A DNA stretch of 64,000 bases, from the NCBI RefSeq assembly GCF_002968015.1, contig NZ_PUIP01000025.1, forward strand, positions 1-64,000. Reading direction: 5' to 3'. Shown here piece after piece: positions 7,975-16,629 of this stretch. How positions within the stretch are numbered: position 1 is the stretch's first letter; every line of letters starts with the position of its first letter. Position numbers and translations under genes: made by a program. The stretch is from Massilia phosphatilytica (lineage in GTDB: Bacteria > Pseudomonadota > Gammaproteobacteria > Burkholderiales > Burkholderiaceae_D). Under the pieces are notes generated by a model. The model did not search any database, was not told the DNA's origin, and saw nothing but the letters and a program-made list of their open reading frames with translations.

Positions 7975-9523
7975 CGGGGACAGGCGTGTCGGTGGGCGGG
8001 AAGGTCAGCCGGAACAGGCTGCCCGGGAATTTCTTGTGCGTGCTGCGCGGGTTGTTGAAGATCTCGATGTCGGCGCCATGCTGCTGCGCGATCTCGCGCA
8101 CGATGGCGAGACCGAGGCCGGAGCCGGGCGCGCTCGACCCGAGGATGCGGTAGAAGCGTTCGAACACGCGATGGCGCTCGGACGGGGCGATGCCGGGGCC
8201 CGTGTCCTCCACTTCCAGCAACGCCTGGTTGCCATTGCCGATATTGGTCCCGCGTACGCGCACGGTGACGCTGCCGCCGGGGGGCGTGTAGCGCAGCGCG
8301 TTGTCGATCAGGTTCGACAGCAGCTCACGCAGCATCATGGCGCTGCCGGCGATTTCCGGCGGGTCGCCGATGACTTCGTAGCCGAGGTCGATCTCATGCG
8401 CGAACGAGGCCTGCACCCAGTCCTGCACGACGTCGCGCGCCAATGCCGCGAGGTCGAGAGGTTCCAGCGCCAGGCCCGCGTGCGGCTGGTTCTCGGCGCG
8501 CGCCAGCGCCAGCAGCTGGTTCACGAGACGCGTTGCCGATTCCGAACTCTTGGCCAGCTGCTCGAGCGAGCGGTGGATCTCGTTCGGATCGACCTGGCGC
8601 AGCGCCAGCTCCGACTGCATGCGCATGCCCGCGAGCGGCGTCTTCATCTGGTGAGCGGCGTCGGCGATGAAGCGCTTCTGAGCGTCGATCGTGTGCGCGA
8701 GGCGCGCCAGCATGTCGTTCAGCGAGCCCACGAGCGGCGAGATCTCTTCCGGCACCTGGCGCGAATCGATGGGGGACAGGTCGTCCGGCGGGCGCGCGCG
8801 GATGCGTTCCTGCAGTTGCGCGAGCGGCGACAGGCCCCGCGACAGCGCGAACCAGACGAGCGCCAGGATCACGGGCAGGATAATGAACTGGGGCAGGATC
8901 ACGCCCTTGATGATCTCGTTGGCCAGCTGCGCGCGCTTGTCGAGCGTTTCCGCCACCTGCACGAGGGCCAGGCGCGGTTCCTGGGTGGCGTCCAGCAGCG
9001 GCTGCAGGTTGACCCAGGCATAGGCGATGCGCACCGGCGTGCCGTGCAGGCTCTCGGTGCGGAAGTGCACGCGGCCGCTGCGCTCGGCGTCGTCCGGGTT
9101 GGGCTGCGGCAGGTCGCGGTCGCCCTCGACGATGTCGCCGCGCGGGCCGCTGATCTGGAAATAGACGCTGTCGACGTCGTCTGCACGGAGGATGTCGCGC
9201 GCGGTGCCGCCCAGGTGCGCGACCACTCTGCCGTCGACTTCCTTGACCTGCTGCGCGAGCACCGTGACGCTGTCTTCCAGCGCGTGGTCGAACGGTTGAT
9301 TCGCGATCGACTTCGCGACCAGGTACGTGATCGCGATGCTCATCGGCCACAGCAGCAGCAGCGGGGCCAGCATCCAGTCGAGGATTTCGCCGAACAGCGA
9401 GTGCTGGATACTTTCTTCAAGTTCCGGCTTGGGCGGAACGTAGATGGGCTCGAGCGGCTCGTCGACCGGTGCCGTGACGGCGAGCGGATCCGGTCCGGCC
9501 GCGCGCCGCTTGAACCGTTTCAC
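7946..9523 (-). CDS. Sensor histidine kinase, TctE-like
   Basis: 525-residue inner membrane kinase. TM1 is at about 50-72 and TM2 at about 215-235, flanking a periplasmic sensor of TctE_N type. A HAMP-like linker follows, then the H-box ADAAHQMKTPLAGM (His about 288), N-box LIDNALRYTPPGG, and ATP-binding DTGPGIAP and GSGLGLAIV. All catalytic motifs look intact. It overlaps the response regulator stop by 4 bp and runs into the symporter genes, so it probably senses or controls uptake of the transported carboxylate. The stimulus is not known. Confidence 0.9.
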   Translation of the reverse strand: MKRFKRRAAGPDPLAVTAPVDEPLEPIYVPPKPELEESIQHSLFGEILDWMLAPLLLLWPMSIAITYLVAKSIANQPFDHALEDSVTVLAQQVKEVDGRVVAHLGGTARDILRADDVDSVYFQISGPRGDIVEGDRDLPQPNPDDAERSGRVHFRTESLHGTPVRIAYAWVNLQPLLDATQEPRLALVQVAETLDKRAQLANEIIKGVILPQFIILPVILALVWFALSRGLSPLAQLQERIRARPPDDLSPIDSRQVPEEISPLVGSLNDMLARLAHTIDAQKRFIADAAHQMKTPLAGMRMQSELALRQVDPNEIHRSLEQLAKSSESATRLVNQLLALARAENQPHAGLALEPLDLAALARDVVQDWVQASFAHEIDLGYEVIGDPPEIAGSAMMLRELLSNLIDNALRYTPPGGSVTVRVRGTNIGNGNQALLEVEDTGPGIAPSERHRVFERFYRILGSSAPGSGLGLAIVREIAQQHGADIEIFNNPRSTHKKFPGSLFRLTFPPTDTPVPDADRDRPFL

Positions 9524-10242
9524 TTGTGGCCGCTGGCCGCGTCGGCGCTCTTGCGGGTGCCGTCGCGGTTGTTATCGGAAAAACGTTCGAGGCAATAGCC
9601 CAGACCGCGCACGGTGGCGATGCGGATGCCGCCCGTCTCGATCTTCTTGCGCAGGCGGTGCACGTAGACCTCGATGGCGTTGTTCGACACCTCTTCGCCC
9701 CATTCGCACAGGTGGTCGACGAGCTGTTCCTTCGACACGAGGCGCCCGGTGCGCGCCAGCAGGATTTCCAGCAGGCCCAGCTCGCGCGCGGACAGGTCCA
9801 GCATCTGGTCGTTGATGTACGCGCTGCGGCCGACCTGGTCGTACACGAGCGGGCCGTGGCGGATGACGGTCGAGCCGCCGCCCTGGCCGCGGCGGGTGAG
9901 GGCGCGCACGCGCGCTTCCAGTTCGGACAGCGCGAACGGTTTGGGCATGTAGTCGTCGGCGCCCGCGTCGAGGCCGCCCACGCGCTGCTCGATGGAATCG
10001 GCGGCCGTGAGGATCAGCACCGGGAGCAGCGACCCGCGCGCGCGCAGGCGGCGCAGCACGTCGAGGCCGGACAGCTTGGGCAGCCCGAGGTCGAGGATCA
10101 GGAGGTCGAACTCCTGGGTCGACAACGCCGTGTCCGCGTCCTGGCCGTTCTTGACGCAATCGATCGCGTAGCCGGACTGGCGCAAGGAGCGCGTCAGCCC
10201 ATCGGCCAATACGCTATCATCTTCGGCTAGTAAAATACGCAT
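9520..10242 (-). CDS. OmpR/TctD-family response regulator
   Basis: 240 residues: an N-terminal receiver (acidic EDD near residue 8, phosphoacceptor Asp in LLILDLGLPK at about 51, Lys in MPKPF) and a C-terminal winged helix with NAIEVYVHRLRKKI and IATVRGLGYCL. I chose ATG at 10242 because it gives the canonical MRILLAEDD start and follows a GGGAG Shine-Dalgarno; an upstream in-frame ATG at 10308 would add an unconserved tail. It is the first gene of the operon response regulator-kinase-small subunit-symporter-lipoprotein and is divergent from recA. Confidence 0.92.
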   Translation of the reverse strand: MRILLAEDDSVLADGLTRSLRQSGYAIDCVKNGQDADTALSTQEFDLLILDLGLPKLSGLDVLRRLRARGSLLPVLILTAADSIEQRVGGLDAGADDYMPKPFALSELEARVRALTRRGQGGGSTVIRHGPLVYDQVGRSAYINDQMLDLSARELGLLEILLARTGRLVSKEQLVDHLCEWGEEVSNNAIEVYVHRLRKKIETGGIRIATVRGLGYCLERFSDNNRDGTRKSADAASGHK

Positions 10243-10350
10243 CTTTTCTCCCGGCTTTCGTTGTTCGACCCCGCTAACTCGCTTATTGTGTGTGAAGTTT
10301 CGCAACATGTCGAATCGGTCAAGCGACAGTAAATATCGCTTGCCAAAACC

Positions 10351-10368
10351 ACTGGGATTTTATACAGT
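10351..10368. promoter_or_regulatory. LexA (SOS) box in the recA promoter
   Basis: ACTGGGATTTTATACAGT matches the LexA pattern CTGT-N8-ACAG with one change (CTGG). It overlaps the likely -10 TACAGT (10363-10368), which is 17 bp downstream of a -35-like TTGCCA at 10340-10345. Repression of recA by LexA is the expected role. Confidence 0.72.
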
Positions 10369-10431
10369 ACTTCCTATTGAAATCGCGCGAGCGGCCCACA
10401 CCTTGGTTCACTCTAGGACAGAAAGAAAGTT

Positions 10432-11511
10432 ATGGACGACAAAAAATCCGCAGTAAATGCAGCCGAGAAGGGCAAGGCGCTGGCAGCAGCCCTCGCGCAG
10501 ATCGAAAAGCAATTCGGTAAAGGCTCGGTGATGCGCATGGATACCAATGCGCCCGTCGAGGAAGTGCAAACCGTTTCGACCGGTTCGCTGGGCCTGGACA
10601 TCGCACTCGGCGTCGGCGGCCTCCCGCGCGGCCGTATCGTCGAGATCTACGGTCCGGAATCGTCGGGCAAGACGACGCTGACCCTGCAGACCATCGCCCA
10701 GATGCAGAAGCTGGGTGGCACCTGCGCGTTCATCGACGCCGAGCACGCGCTGGACGTCACTTATGCGCAAAAGCTGGGCATCAAGCTGGACGAGCTGCTG
10801 ATCTCGCAGCCGGACACGGGTGAACAGGCACTGGAAATCACGGACGCCCTCGTGCGTTCGGGCAGTGTCGACATGGTGGTCATCGACTCGGTGGCGGCAC
10901 TGACGCCGCGCGCCGAGATCGAAGGCGACATGGGCGACTCCCTGCCGGGCCTGCAAGCCCGCCTGATGTCACAGGCGCTGCGCAAGCTGACCGCATCGAT
11001 CAATCGTACGAACACCCTGGTGATCTTCATTAACCAGATCCGTATGAAGATCGGCGTCATGTTCGGCAGCCCGGAAACGACGACCGGCGGTAACGCGCTG
11101 AAGTTCTACGCCTCCGTGCGCCTGGACATCCGCCGTACCGGCTCGATCAAGACGGGCGACGAGGTGATCGGTAACGAAACCAAGGTCAAGGTCGTCAAGA
11201 ACAAGATCGCGCCCCCGTTCAAGGAAGCGCACTTCGACATCCTGTACGGCGAAGGCACGTCGCGCGAAGGCGAGATCATCGACCTGGGCGTGGACAACAA
11301 GATTGTCGAGAAGTCGGGTTCGTGGTACAGCTATGGTGGCGAACGCATCGGCCAGGGCAAGGACAATGCCCGTATCTTCTTGAGGGAGCGTCCGGCACTG
11401 GCACGCGAAATCGAGAACAAGGTCCGCGCCGCCCTCGGCGTGCGCGAACTGCCGCCGGCCCCGGCCGGCAGTGCTGCCGTCGAGCCGGCAGCCATCGGCG
11501 GCGACGAGTAA
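10432..11511 (+). CDS. recA: Recombinase RecA
   Basis: 359-residue RecA, close to the usual 345-355. It forms ATP-dependent filaments on single-stranded DNA for homologous recombination and triggers LexA self-cleavage. The Walker A motif GPESSGKTTL is at about 73-82, with VVIDSVAAL (Walker B), the L1/L2 loop regions and the FINQIRMKIGVMFG segment all conserved. The C-terminus is acidic (GGDE). It is preceded by AGGACAGAAAG and by a LexA box. recX follows 9 bp downstream. Confidence 0.99.
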   Translation: MDDKKSAVNAAEKGKALAAALAQIEKQFGKGSVMRMDTNAPVEEVQTVSTGSLGLDIALGVGGLPRGRIVEIYGPESSGKTTLTLQTIAQMQKLGGTCAFIDAEHALDVTYAQKLGIKLDELLISQPDTGEQALEITDALVRSGSVDMVVIDSVAALTPRAEIEGDMGDSLPGLQARLMSQALRKLTASINRTNTLVIFINQIRMKIGVMFGSPETTTGGNALKFYASVRLDIRRTGSIKTGDEVIGNETKVKVVKNKIAPPFKEAHFDILYGEGTSREGEIIDLGVDNKIVEKSGSWYSYGGERIGQGKDNARIFLRERPALAREIENKVRAALGVRELPPAPAGSAAVEPAAIGGDE

Positions 11512-11520
11512 TCGTTCCTG

Positions 11521-11979
11521 ATGCCGCGTCAGCAGCTGAGCCTCAAGGCTCGCGCGTTGAAGTATCTGTCGACGCGCGAGCACAGCCGGCTCGAACTGGC
11601 GCGCAAATTGTCGCGCTATGCGGAGGAGGGCGACGACGTCGAAGCCCTCCTCGATTTCCTTGAAAAGAACAACTGGCTGTCGCAGGAGCGTTTTGCCGAA
11701 TCGCTGGTCCACCGGCGAGCCGGACGCTACGGCAACGCCCGGGTGCTTGCCGAACTCCAGCAGCATGGTGTCGACGGCGACGCATTCGACGAGCTCAAAT
11801 CCGAACTGAAGGAATCCGAAACGGCACGGGCCCGCGACGTCTGGCGCCGCAAATTCGGCAGGGTTCCGCAGGATGCCGAGGAACGCAGCAAACAGATGCG
11901 CTTCCTGATGCAACGCGGCTTTTCCCAGAGCGCAGTGCGTGCCGCGCTCAAAGGCGGCGACGACGAAGACGATCTCTGA
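11521..11979 (+). CDS. recX: Regulatory protein RecX
   Basis: 152-residue, mostly helical RecX, which binds RecA filaments and limits their extension and activity. The N-terminal SLKARALKYLSTREHSRLEL and the LDFLEKNNWLSQERFAESLV segment are family signatures made of three-helix repeats. It begins 9 bp after recA and is almost certainly co-transcribed, so SOS-induced with it. No close terminator lies between the two genes. Confidence 0.95.
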   Translation: MPRQQLSLKARALKYLSTREHSRLELARKLSRYAEEGDDVEALLDFLEKNNWLSQERFAESLVHRRAGRYGNARVLAELQQHGVDGDAFDELKSELKESETARARDVWRRKFGRVPQDAEERSKQMRFLMQRGFSQSAVRAALKGGDDEDDL

Positions 11980-12165
11980 TCTCACGGTCGTGAATGCCTC
12001 ACTGTCGTTCTGTTTATGACTGTGAGCTTGCGCTTTCGGCATCACAACTTCGCAACATCTTCCCTTATCTTCCCTGCAAAAACCCTGCTGTAACCGGGGA
12101 GACGGTGCACAGCCCGGCACCCTGTGCTAAACTTTCATGGTTTAAGCAGCGCCGCAAGAGCGGTT

Positions 12166-12188
12166 GTTGCCGTAGAAGCTGCGGCAAC
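12166..12188. other. Hairpin in the recX to DUF2889 gap
   Basis: GTTGCCG and CGGCAAC form a perfect 7-bp stem with a 9-base loop about 55 bp before the DUF2889 start. There is no T-tract. Nothing else is evident in the 264-bp gap 11980-12243. Confidence 0.35.
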
Positions 12189-12243
12189 GTGCATCAGGCA
12201 CAACGGCTGCAAATTTTTTCGCCGCATACCGGCATTGGTGTTT

Positions 12244-12801
12244 ATGCCCCTGTCTCCTCCCGCTCCGCGTAAGCCAAGGCACACGCGCGCCATTACCGTC
12301 GAAGCGTTCGCGCGCGACGATGGCCTGTGGGACCTCGACGCCTGCATCCGCGACACCAAGACGCATGACATTGCCCTGCCTTCCGGTTCCCGTCCGGCCG
12401 GCCTGCCGGTGCACGAACTCAAATTGCGGGTGACTATCGACCGCGACATGAACATCGTCGACGCCGAAGCCGCGTCCGATGCCGTACCCTATCCCGGTTT
12501 CTGCGACACCATCGCCCCTGCGTATAAAAAGCTCATCGGCTTGTCGCTGCTGAAACATTTCCGATTGCATCTGAAGGACCGCCTGTCCGGAGTCCTTGGG
12601 TGCACCCACCTGACCGAACTCGCGCAAGTCCTGCCCACCGCGGCAATCCAGGCCTTCGCCGATGACGCGATGGCCAACCGCCCGGCCGATGCTTCGGCCG
12701 GGCGGCCTTACGAACTGGACCGCTGCCACGCGCTGCGCATCGACGGCCCCGCCGTCGAAACGTATTACCCGCGCTGGTCGCTGAAGGCGGTGCCGGGGTA
12801 G
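12244..12801 (+). CDS. DUF2889 family protein
   Basis: 185-residue soluble protein that I place in the DUF2889 family, whose function is unknown. The start at 12244 gives MPLSPPAPRK, a typical opening; the reading frame continues upstream to 12124 but that segment is not protein-like. The core has an ELKLRVTIDRDMNIVDAEA strand region and GVLGCTHLTELAQVL, with a conserved Cys-Thr-His. In Burkholderiales this gene commonly sits between recX and sucC, as here. No catalytic role can be assigned. Confidence 0.75.
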   Translation: MPLSPPAPRKPRHTRAITVEAFARDDGLWDLDACIRDTKTHDIALPSGSRPAGLPVHELKLRVTIDRDMNIVDAEAASDAVPYPGFCDTIAPAYKKLIGLSLLKHFRLHLKDRLSGVLGCTHLTELAQVLPTAAIQAFADDAMANRPADASAGRPYELDRCHALRIDGPAVETYYPRWSLKAVPG

Positions 12802-12806
12802 TGTTG

Positions 12807-12824
12807 TCCGGAGTAGACTCCGGA
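12807..12824. other. Perfect palindrome upstream of sucC
   Basis: TCCGGAGTAGACTCCGGA: 8-bp arms around AG, five bases after the DUF2889 stop. It may be a weak transcription pause or terminator hairpin, or an operator for sucCD. There is only a short T-run after it. Confidence 0.4.
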
Positions 12825-12889
12825 TTTGTCGCTTTATTTATCCACTCGCATTTCTAAACTACATCAGTAACAGAAGAAGGGAAGCCAGC

Positions 12890-14059
<1,170 letters not shown>

Positions 14060-14076
14060 TTCGCGAAGGAAATAAA

Positions 14077-14958
14077 ATGTCGATTCTGATTAACAAAGAC
14101 ACCAAAGTCATCACCCAAGGTATCACCGGCAAGACCGGCCAATTCCACACCCGCATGTGCCGCGACTACGCGAACGGCCGTGAAGCCTTCGTCGCAGGCG
14201 TGAACCCGAAGAAAGCCGGTGAGGACTTCGAGGGTATCCCCATCTTCGCGAGCGTCAAGGAAGCCAAGCAGGAAACCGGCGCGACCGTGTCGGTCATCTA
14301 CGTTCCGCCGGCAGGCGCCGCCGCCGCCATCTGGGAAGCCGTCGAAGCCGACCTGGACCTGGCAATCTGCATCACCGAAGGCATCCCCGTCCGTGACATG
14401 ATGGAAATCAAGGACCGCATGGCCAAGGCCGGTTCGAAGACCCTGCTGCTGGGCCCGAACTGCCCGGGTCTGATCACGCCGGACGAGATCAAGATCGGCA
14501 TCATGCCGGGTCACATCCACCGCAAGGGCCGTATCGGCGTCGTGTCCCGTTCGGGTACGCTGACGTATGAAGCTGTCGGCCAGCTGACCGCACTGGGCCT
14601 GGGCCAGTCGTCGGCAGTCGGCATCGGTGGCGACCCGATCAACGGTCTGAAGCACATCGACGTGATGAAGATGTTCAACGACGATCCGGACACGGACGCC
14701 GTCATCATGATCGGCGAGATCGGCGGCCCGGACGAGGCCAACGCTGCTTACTGGATCAAGGACAACATGAAGAAGCCGGTCGTCGGCTTCATCGCCGGCG
14801 TCACCGCGCCGCCGGGCAAGCGCATGGGCCACGCCGGCGCGCTGATCTCGGGCGGTGCTGACACGGCACAAGCCAAGCTGGAAATCATGGAAGCCTGCGG
14901 CATCACGGTTACCAAGAACCCGTCGGAAATGGCTCGCCTGCTGAAGGCAATGCTGTAA
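14077..14958 (+). CDS. sucD: Succinyl-CoA synthetase alpha subunit
   Basis: 293 residues. It binds CoA at the N-terminal Rossmann domain (GITGKTGQFHT) and carries the phosphohistidine in the HAGALISGG segment (GKRMGHAGALI). It is the partner of SucC directly upstream. A strong UUCG-loop terminator follows 23 bp after the stop, closing the operon. Confidence 0.98.
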   Translation: MSILINKDTKVITQGITGKTGQFHTRMCRDYANGREAFVAGVNPKKAGEDFEGIPIFASVKEAKQETGATVSVIYVPPAGAAAAIWEAVEADLDLAICITEGIPVRDMMEIKDRMAKAGSKTLLLGPNCPGLITPDEIKIGIMPGHIHRKGRIGVVSRSGTLTYEAVGQLTALGLGQSSAVGIGGDPINGLKHIDVMKMFNDDPDTDAVIMIGEIGGPDEANAAYWIKDNMKKPVVGFIAGVTAPPGKRMGHAGALISGGADTAQAKLEIMEACGITVTKNPSEMARLLKAML

Positions 14959-14981
14959 TCCTGCGGATTCTCACGTAATGC

Positions 14982-15011
14982 AACGGGACGCTTCGGCGTC
15001 CCGTTTTTTTT
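14982..15011 (+). terminator. Rho-independent terminator after sucCD
   Basis: The stem AACGGGACGC / GCGTCCCGTT closes on a TTCG tetraloop and is followed by a T-run. It is a textbook intrinsic terminator. Confidence 0.93.
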
Positions 15012-15033
15012 GTGCTCTCCAGGCACGGCAGGG

Positions 15034-15109
15034 TGACAATTTTTGTCGAGACACGATAAAACCGGTCGGGCTGACAATTTTCGCCACCCCGGCGTGACAA
15101 AAATTGTCA
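15034..15109. promoter_or_regulatory. Upstream activator sites of pilA (PilR-like)
   Basis: Three copies of TGACAA-N3: TGACAATTTTTGTCG (15034-15048), TGACAATTTTCGCCA (15072-15086, second half degenerate) and TGACAAAAATTGTCA (15095-15109, perfect inverted repeat). They lie about 75-150 bp upstream of the sigma54 promoter, where an enhancer-binding protein would bind. The TGTC/GACA cores fit what is known of PilR sites, but the protein itself is not in this window. Confidence 0.65.
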
Positions 15110-15183
15110 TGCGGCAATGCAAAAAACACGCGAAAACTCACCTTTTGTTGGCACGACGATAACGATTCCGTACGGAAACGGCC

Positions 15184-15199
15184 TGGCACGCCGATTGCA
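15184..15199 (+). promoter_or_regulatory. Sigma54 promoter of pilA
   Basis: TGGCACGCCGATTGCA is a perfect match to the sigma54 -24/-12 consensus TGGCACG-N4-TTGCW. It lies 81 bp upstream of the pilin start. Together with the TGACAA sites upstream it makes the classic NtrC-type arrangement used for pilA in other proteobacteria. Confidence 0.9.
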
Positions 15200-15279
15200 T
15201 AGTGTAAAGGGCAGAAGCAAGCAGTACCAGATACGCAGTAACCCTTTAATTTTGTAGTGCCCCAACCTGGAGAGACATC

Positions 15280-15735
15280 ATGAAAGCACCGAAAATCGTC
15301 AAGAAAGCCCAAGCCGGCTTCACCCTGATCGAACTGATGATCGTTGTCGCGATTATCGGTATCCTGGCCGCCGTGGCCATCCCGGCTTACCAGAGCTACG
15401 TCGCCAAATCGAAATTCGCAGCTGCCCTGGCTGAAGTGTCGGCTGGCAAGACTGGCATTGATGTCTTAATGAACGATACGCCGACCGAAACCGACACCGA
15501 TAAAGTGCTGGCAGCTGCAGGGCTGACCGCTACGACGACCAACTGCGGTAACGCTGCAACTGCAGCAAGCGGCGGCGCGACCAGCCTCACCTGCACGATC
15601 GCCGGCGGTCCGTCGGACGTCGCCACCAAAGGCATCAAGCTGGCTCGCGCTGCTGACGGCACTTGGGCCTGCACGACCACCGTCGATGCAAAGTACTACG
15701 GCACGAACGTCTGCACGCACGCGACAAGCCTGTAA
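15280..15735 (+). CDS. pilA: Type IV major pilin PilA
   Basis: 151-residue type IVa prepilin. The leader MKAPKIVKKAQAG is cut by prepilin peptidase before Phe in G-FTLIELMIVVAIIGILAAVAIPAY, with the conserved Glu at +5 of the mature chain. The hydrophobic N-terminal helix is followed by an Ala/Thr-rich globular head with four cysteines (about 85, 107, 127 and 147), probably one or two disulfides. It is a single-gene unit behind a sigma54 promoter and closed by a strong terminator, as expected for a highly expressed major pilin. Confidence 0.95.
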   Translation: MKAPKIVKKAQAGFTLIELMIVVAIIGILAAVAIPAYQSYVAKSKFAAALAEVSAGKTGIDVLMNDTPTETDTDKVLAAAGLTATTTNCGNAATAASGGATSLTCTIAGGPSDVATKGIKLARAADGTWACTTTVDAKYYGTNVCTHATSL

Positions 15736-15758
15736 TACGGCCTGACCTCGAAACAGAA

Positions 15759-15788
15759 GCCGCCCAGTTCGCTGGGCGGCTTTTTTTT
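15759..15788 (+). terminator. Rho-independent terminator after pilA
   Basis: The perfect 9-bp stem GCCGCCCAG / CTGGGCGGC with a TTCG loop is followed by eight T. It lies between pilA and the convergent PilZ gene. Confidence 0.93.
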
Positions 15789-15796
15789 CGTCCGGA

Positions 15797-16513
15797 TCAG
15801 ACGATCTTCTGCCGATCCGCCAGCAACGCCTCATACGTCAGGTTCTGCAACAGCGTGTAGTGCACGGGATCGAGATCCACGAACTGCACGCCATACGCAA
15901 ACCCCTCGGCCGGTTCCGGCCCACCCGACAGGGCGCTGATGTTGCGCACGGCCGCGCGCGTGCGGACGCGGATTTCCTGGTTGTTGGGCGGGGCGAGCAG
16001 GGCGAATTCAAGGTCGATCTCGTCCTCGTCCTGGGGCAGGCTCTTCTTCGATTCGATGCGGGCGCCGTTCACGCTCAGGTTGGTCAGCAGGCAATCGGCG
16101 CCGGGCACGTCGGCGTTTTTCGGGATGACCTTGGCGGGAATGTCGACCTTGACTCGCATCGCCGTGCGCAGGCTCGTGCCCTGGATCGTGCGCGGGAACG
16201 AGATGTGGGCGTACAGCAGCGGCCGGCCGAACACGCGCTCGACCGTGCACGCGAACGAGCACACGTGGATGCCCGAGAACACGCGCATCGTCACCCGTTC
16301 GCCCTCGACCAGCGGGATCGGTGCGCCGTTATCCATCGGGATCTTGACGATCAGGTATTCGTCCTTCAACCAGCCGATCAGCGTGGAGAAGTGCTGCACG
16401 GGTTTCAGGCGCCGGTGCGTGATGAATTGCAGGCGTACGCCGACCTGCAGGTTCATCGACTCGAATTCGAATTCCTGGGGTTTGAGTTCGCGGTCCGCTT
16501 GCGGGTCGTTCAT
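15797..16513 (-). CDS. YcgR-like flagellar brake / PilZ c-di-GMP receptor
   Basis: 238 residues in two parts: an N-terminal YcgR_N-type beta domain (about 15-108) and a C-terminal PilZ domain (about 112-235). The c-di-GMP ligands are present: RTAMR at 116-120 (RxxxR) and NLSVNG at 145-150 (D/NxSxxG). ATG at 16513 is the start, since upstream sequence in the same frame runs through the terminator of the neighbouring gene. YcgR-type proteins slow or bias the flagellar motor when c-di-GMP is high. It is convergent with pilA and probably monocistronic. Confidence 0.88.
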   Translation of the reverse strand: MNDPQADRELKPQEFEFESMNLQVGVRLQFITHRRLKPVQHFSTLIGWLKDEYLIVKIPMDNGAPIPLVEGERVTMRVFSGIHVCSFACTVERVFGRPLLYAHISFPRTIQGTSLRTAMRVKVDIPAKVIPKNADVPGADCLLTNLSVNGARIESKKSLPQDEDEIDLEFALLAPPNNQEIRVRTRAAVRNISALSGGPEPAEGFAYGVQFVDLDPVHYTLLQNLTYEALLADRQKIV

Positions 16514-16570
16514 GATGTTTTCATCTTGGAAGCCGGCAATGGTAGCACCGAGCCAAGTCCTTTGGAAACG

Positions 16571-16602
16571 AAAAAAACGCCTGTACGTACAGGCGTTTTT
16601 CG
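16571..16602. terminator. Bidirectional-looking terminator between the S9 peptidase and PilZ genes
   Basis: 16573-16600 is a perfect 28-bp palindrome (AAAAACGCCTGTAC and its complement) with A-run and T-run flanks. It lies just downstream of the S9 peptidase stop, whose transcript it should end. Confidence 0.88.
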
Positions 16603-16629
16603 TCATCCAGGCAAGAGCCCTGTGCGGAT

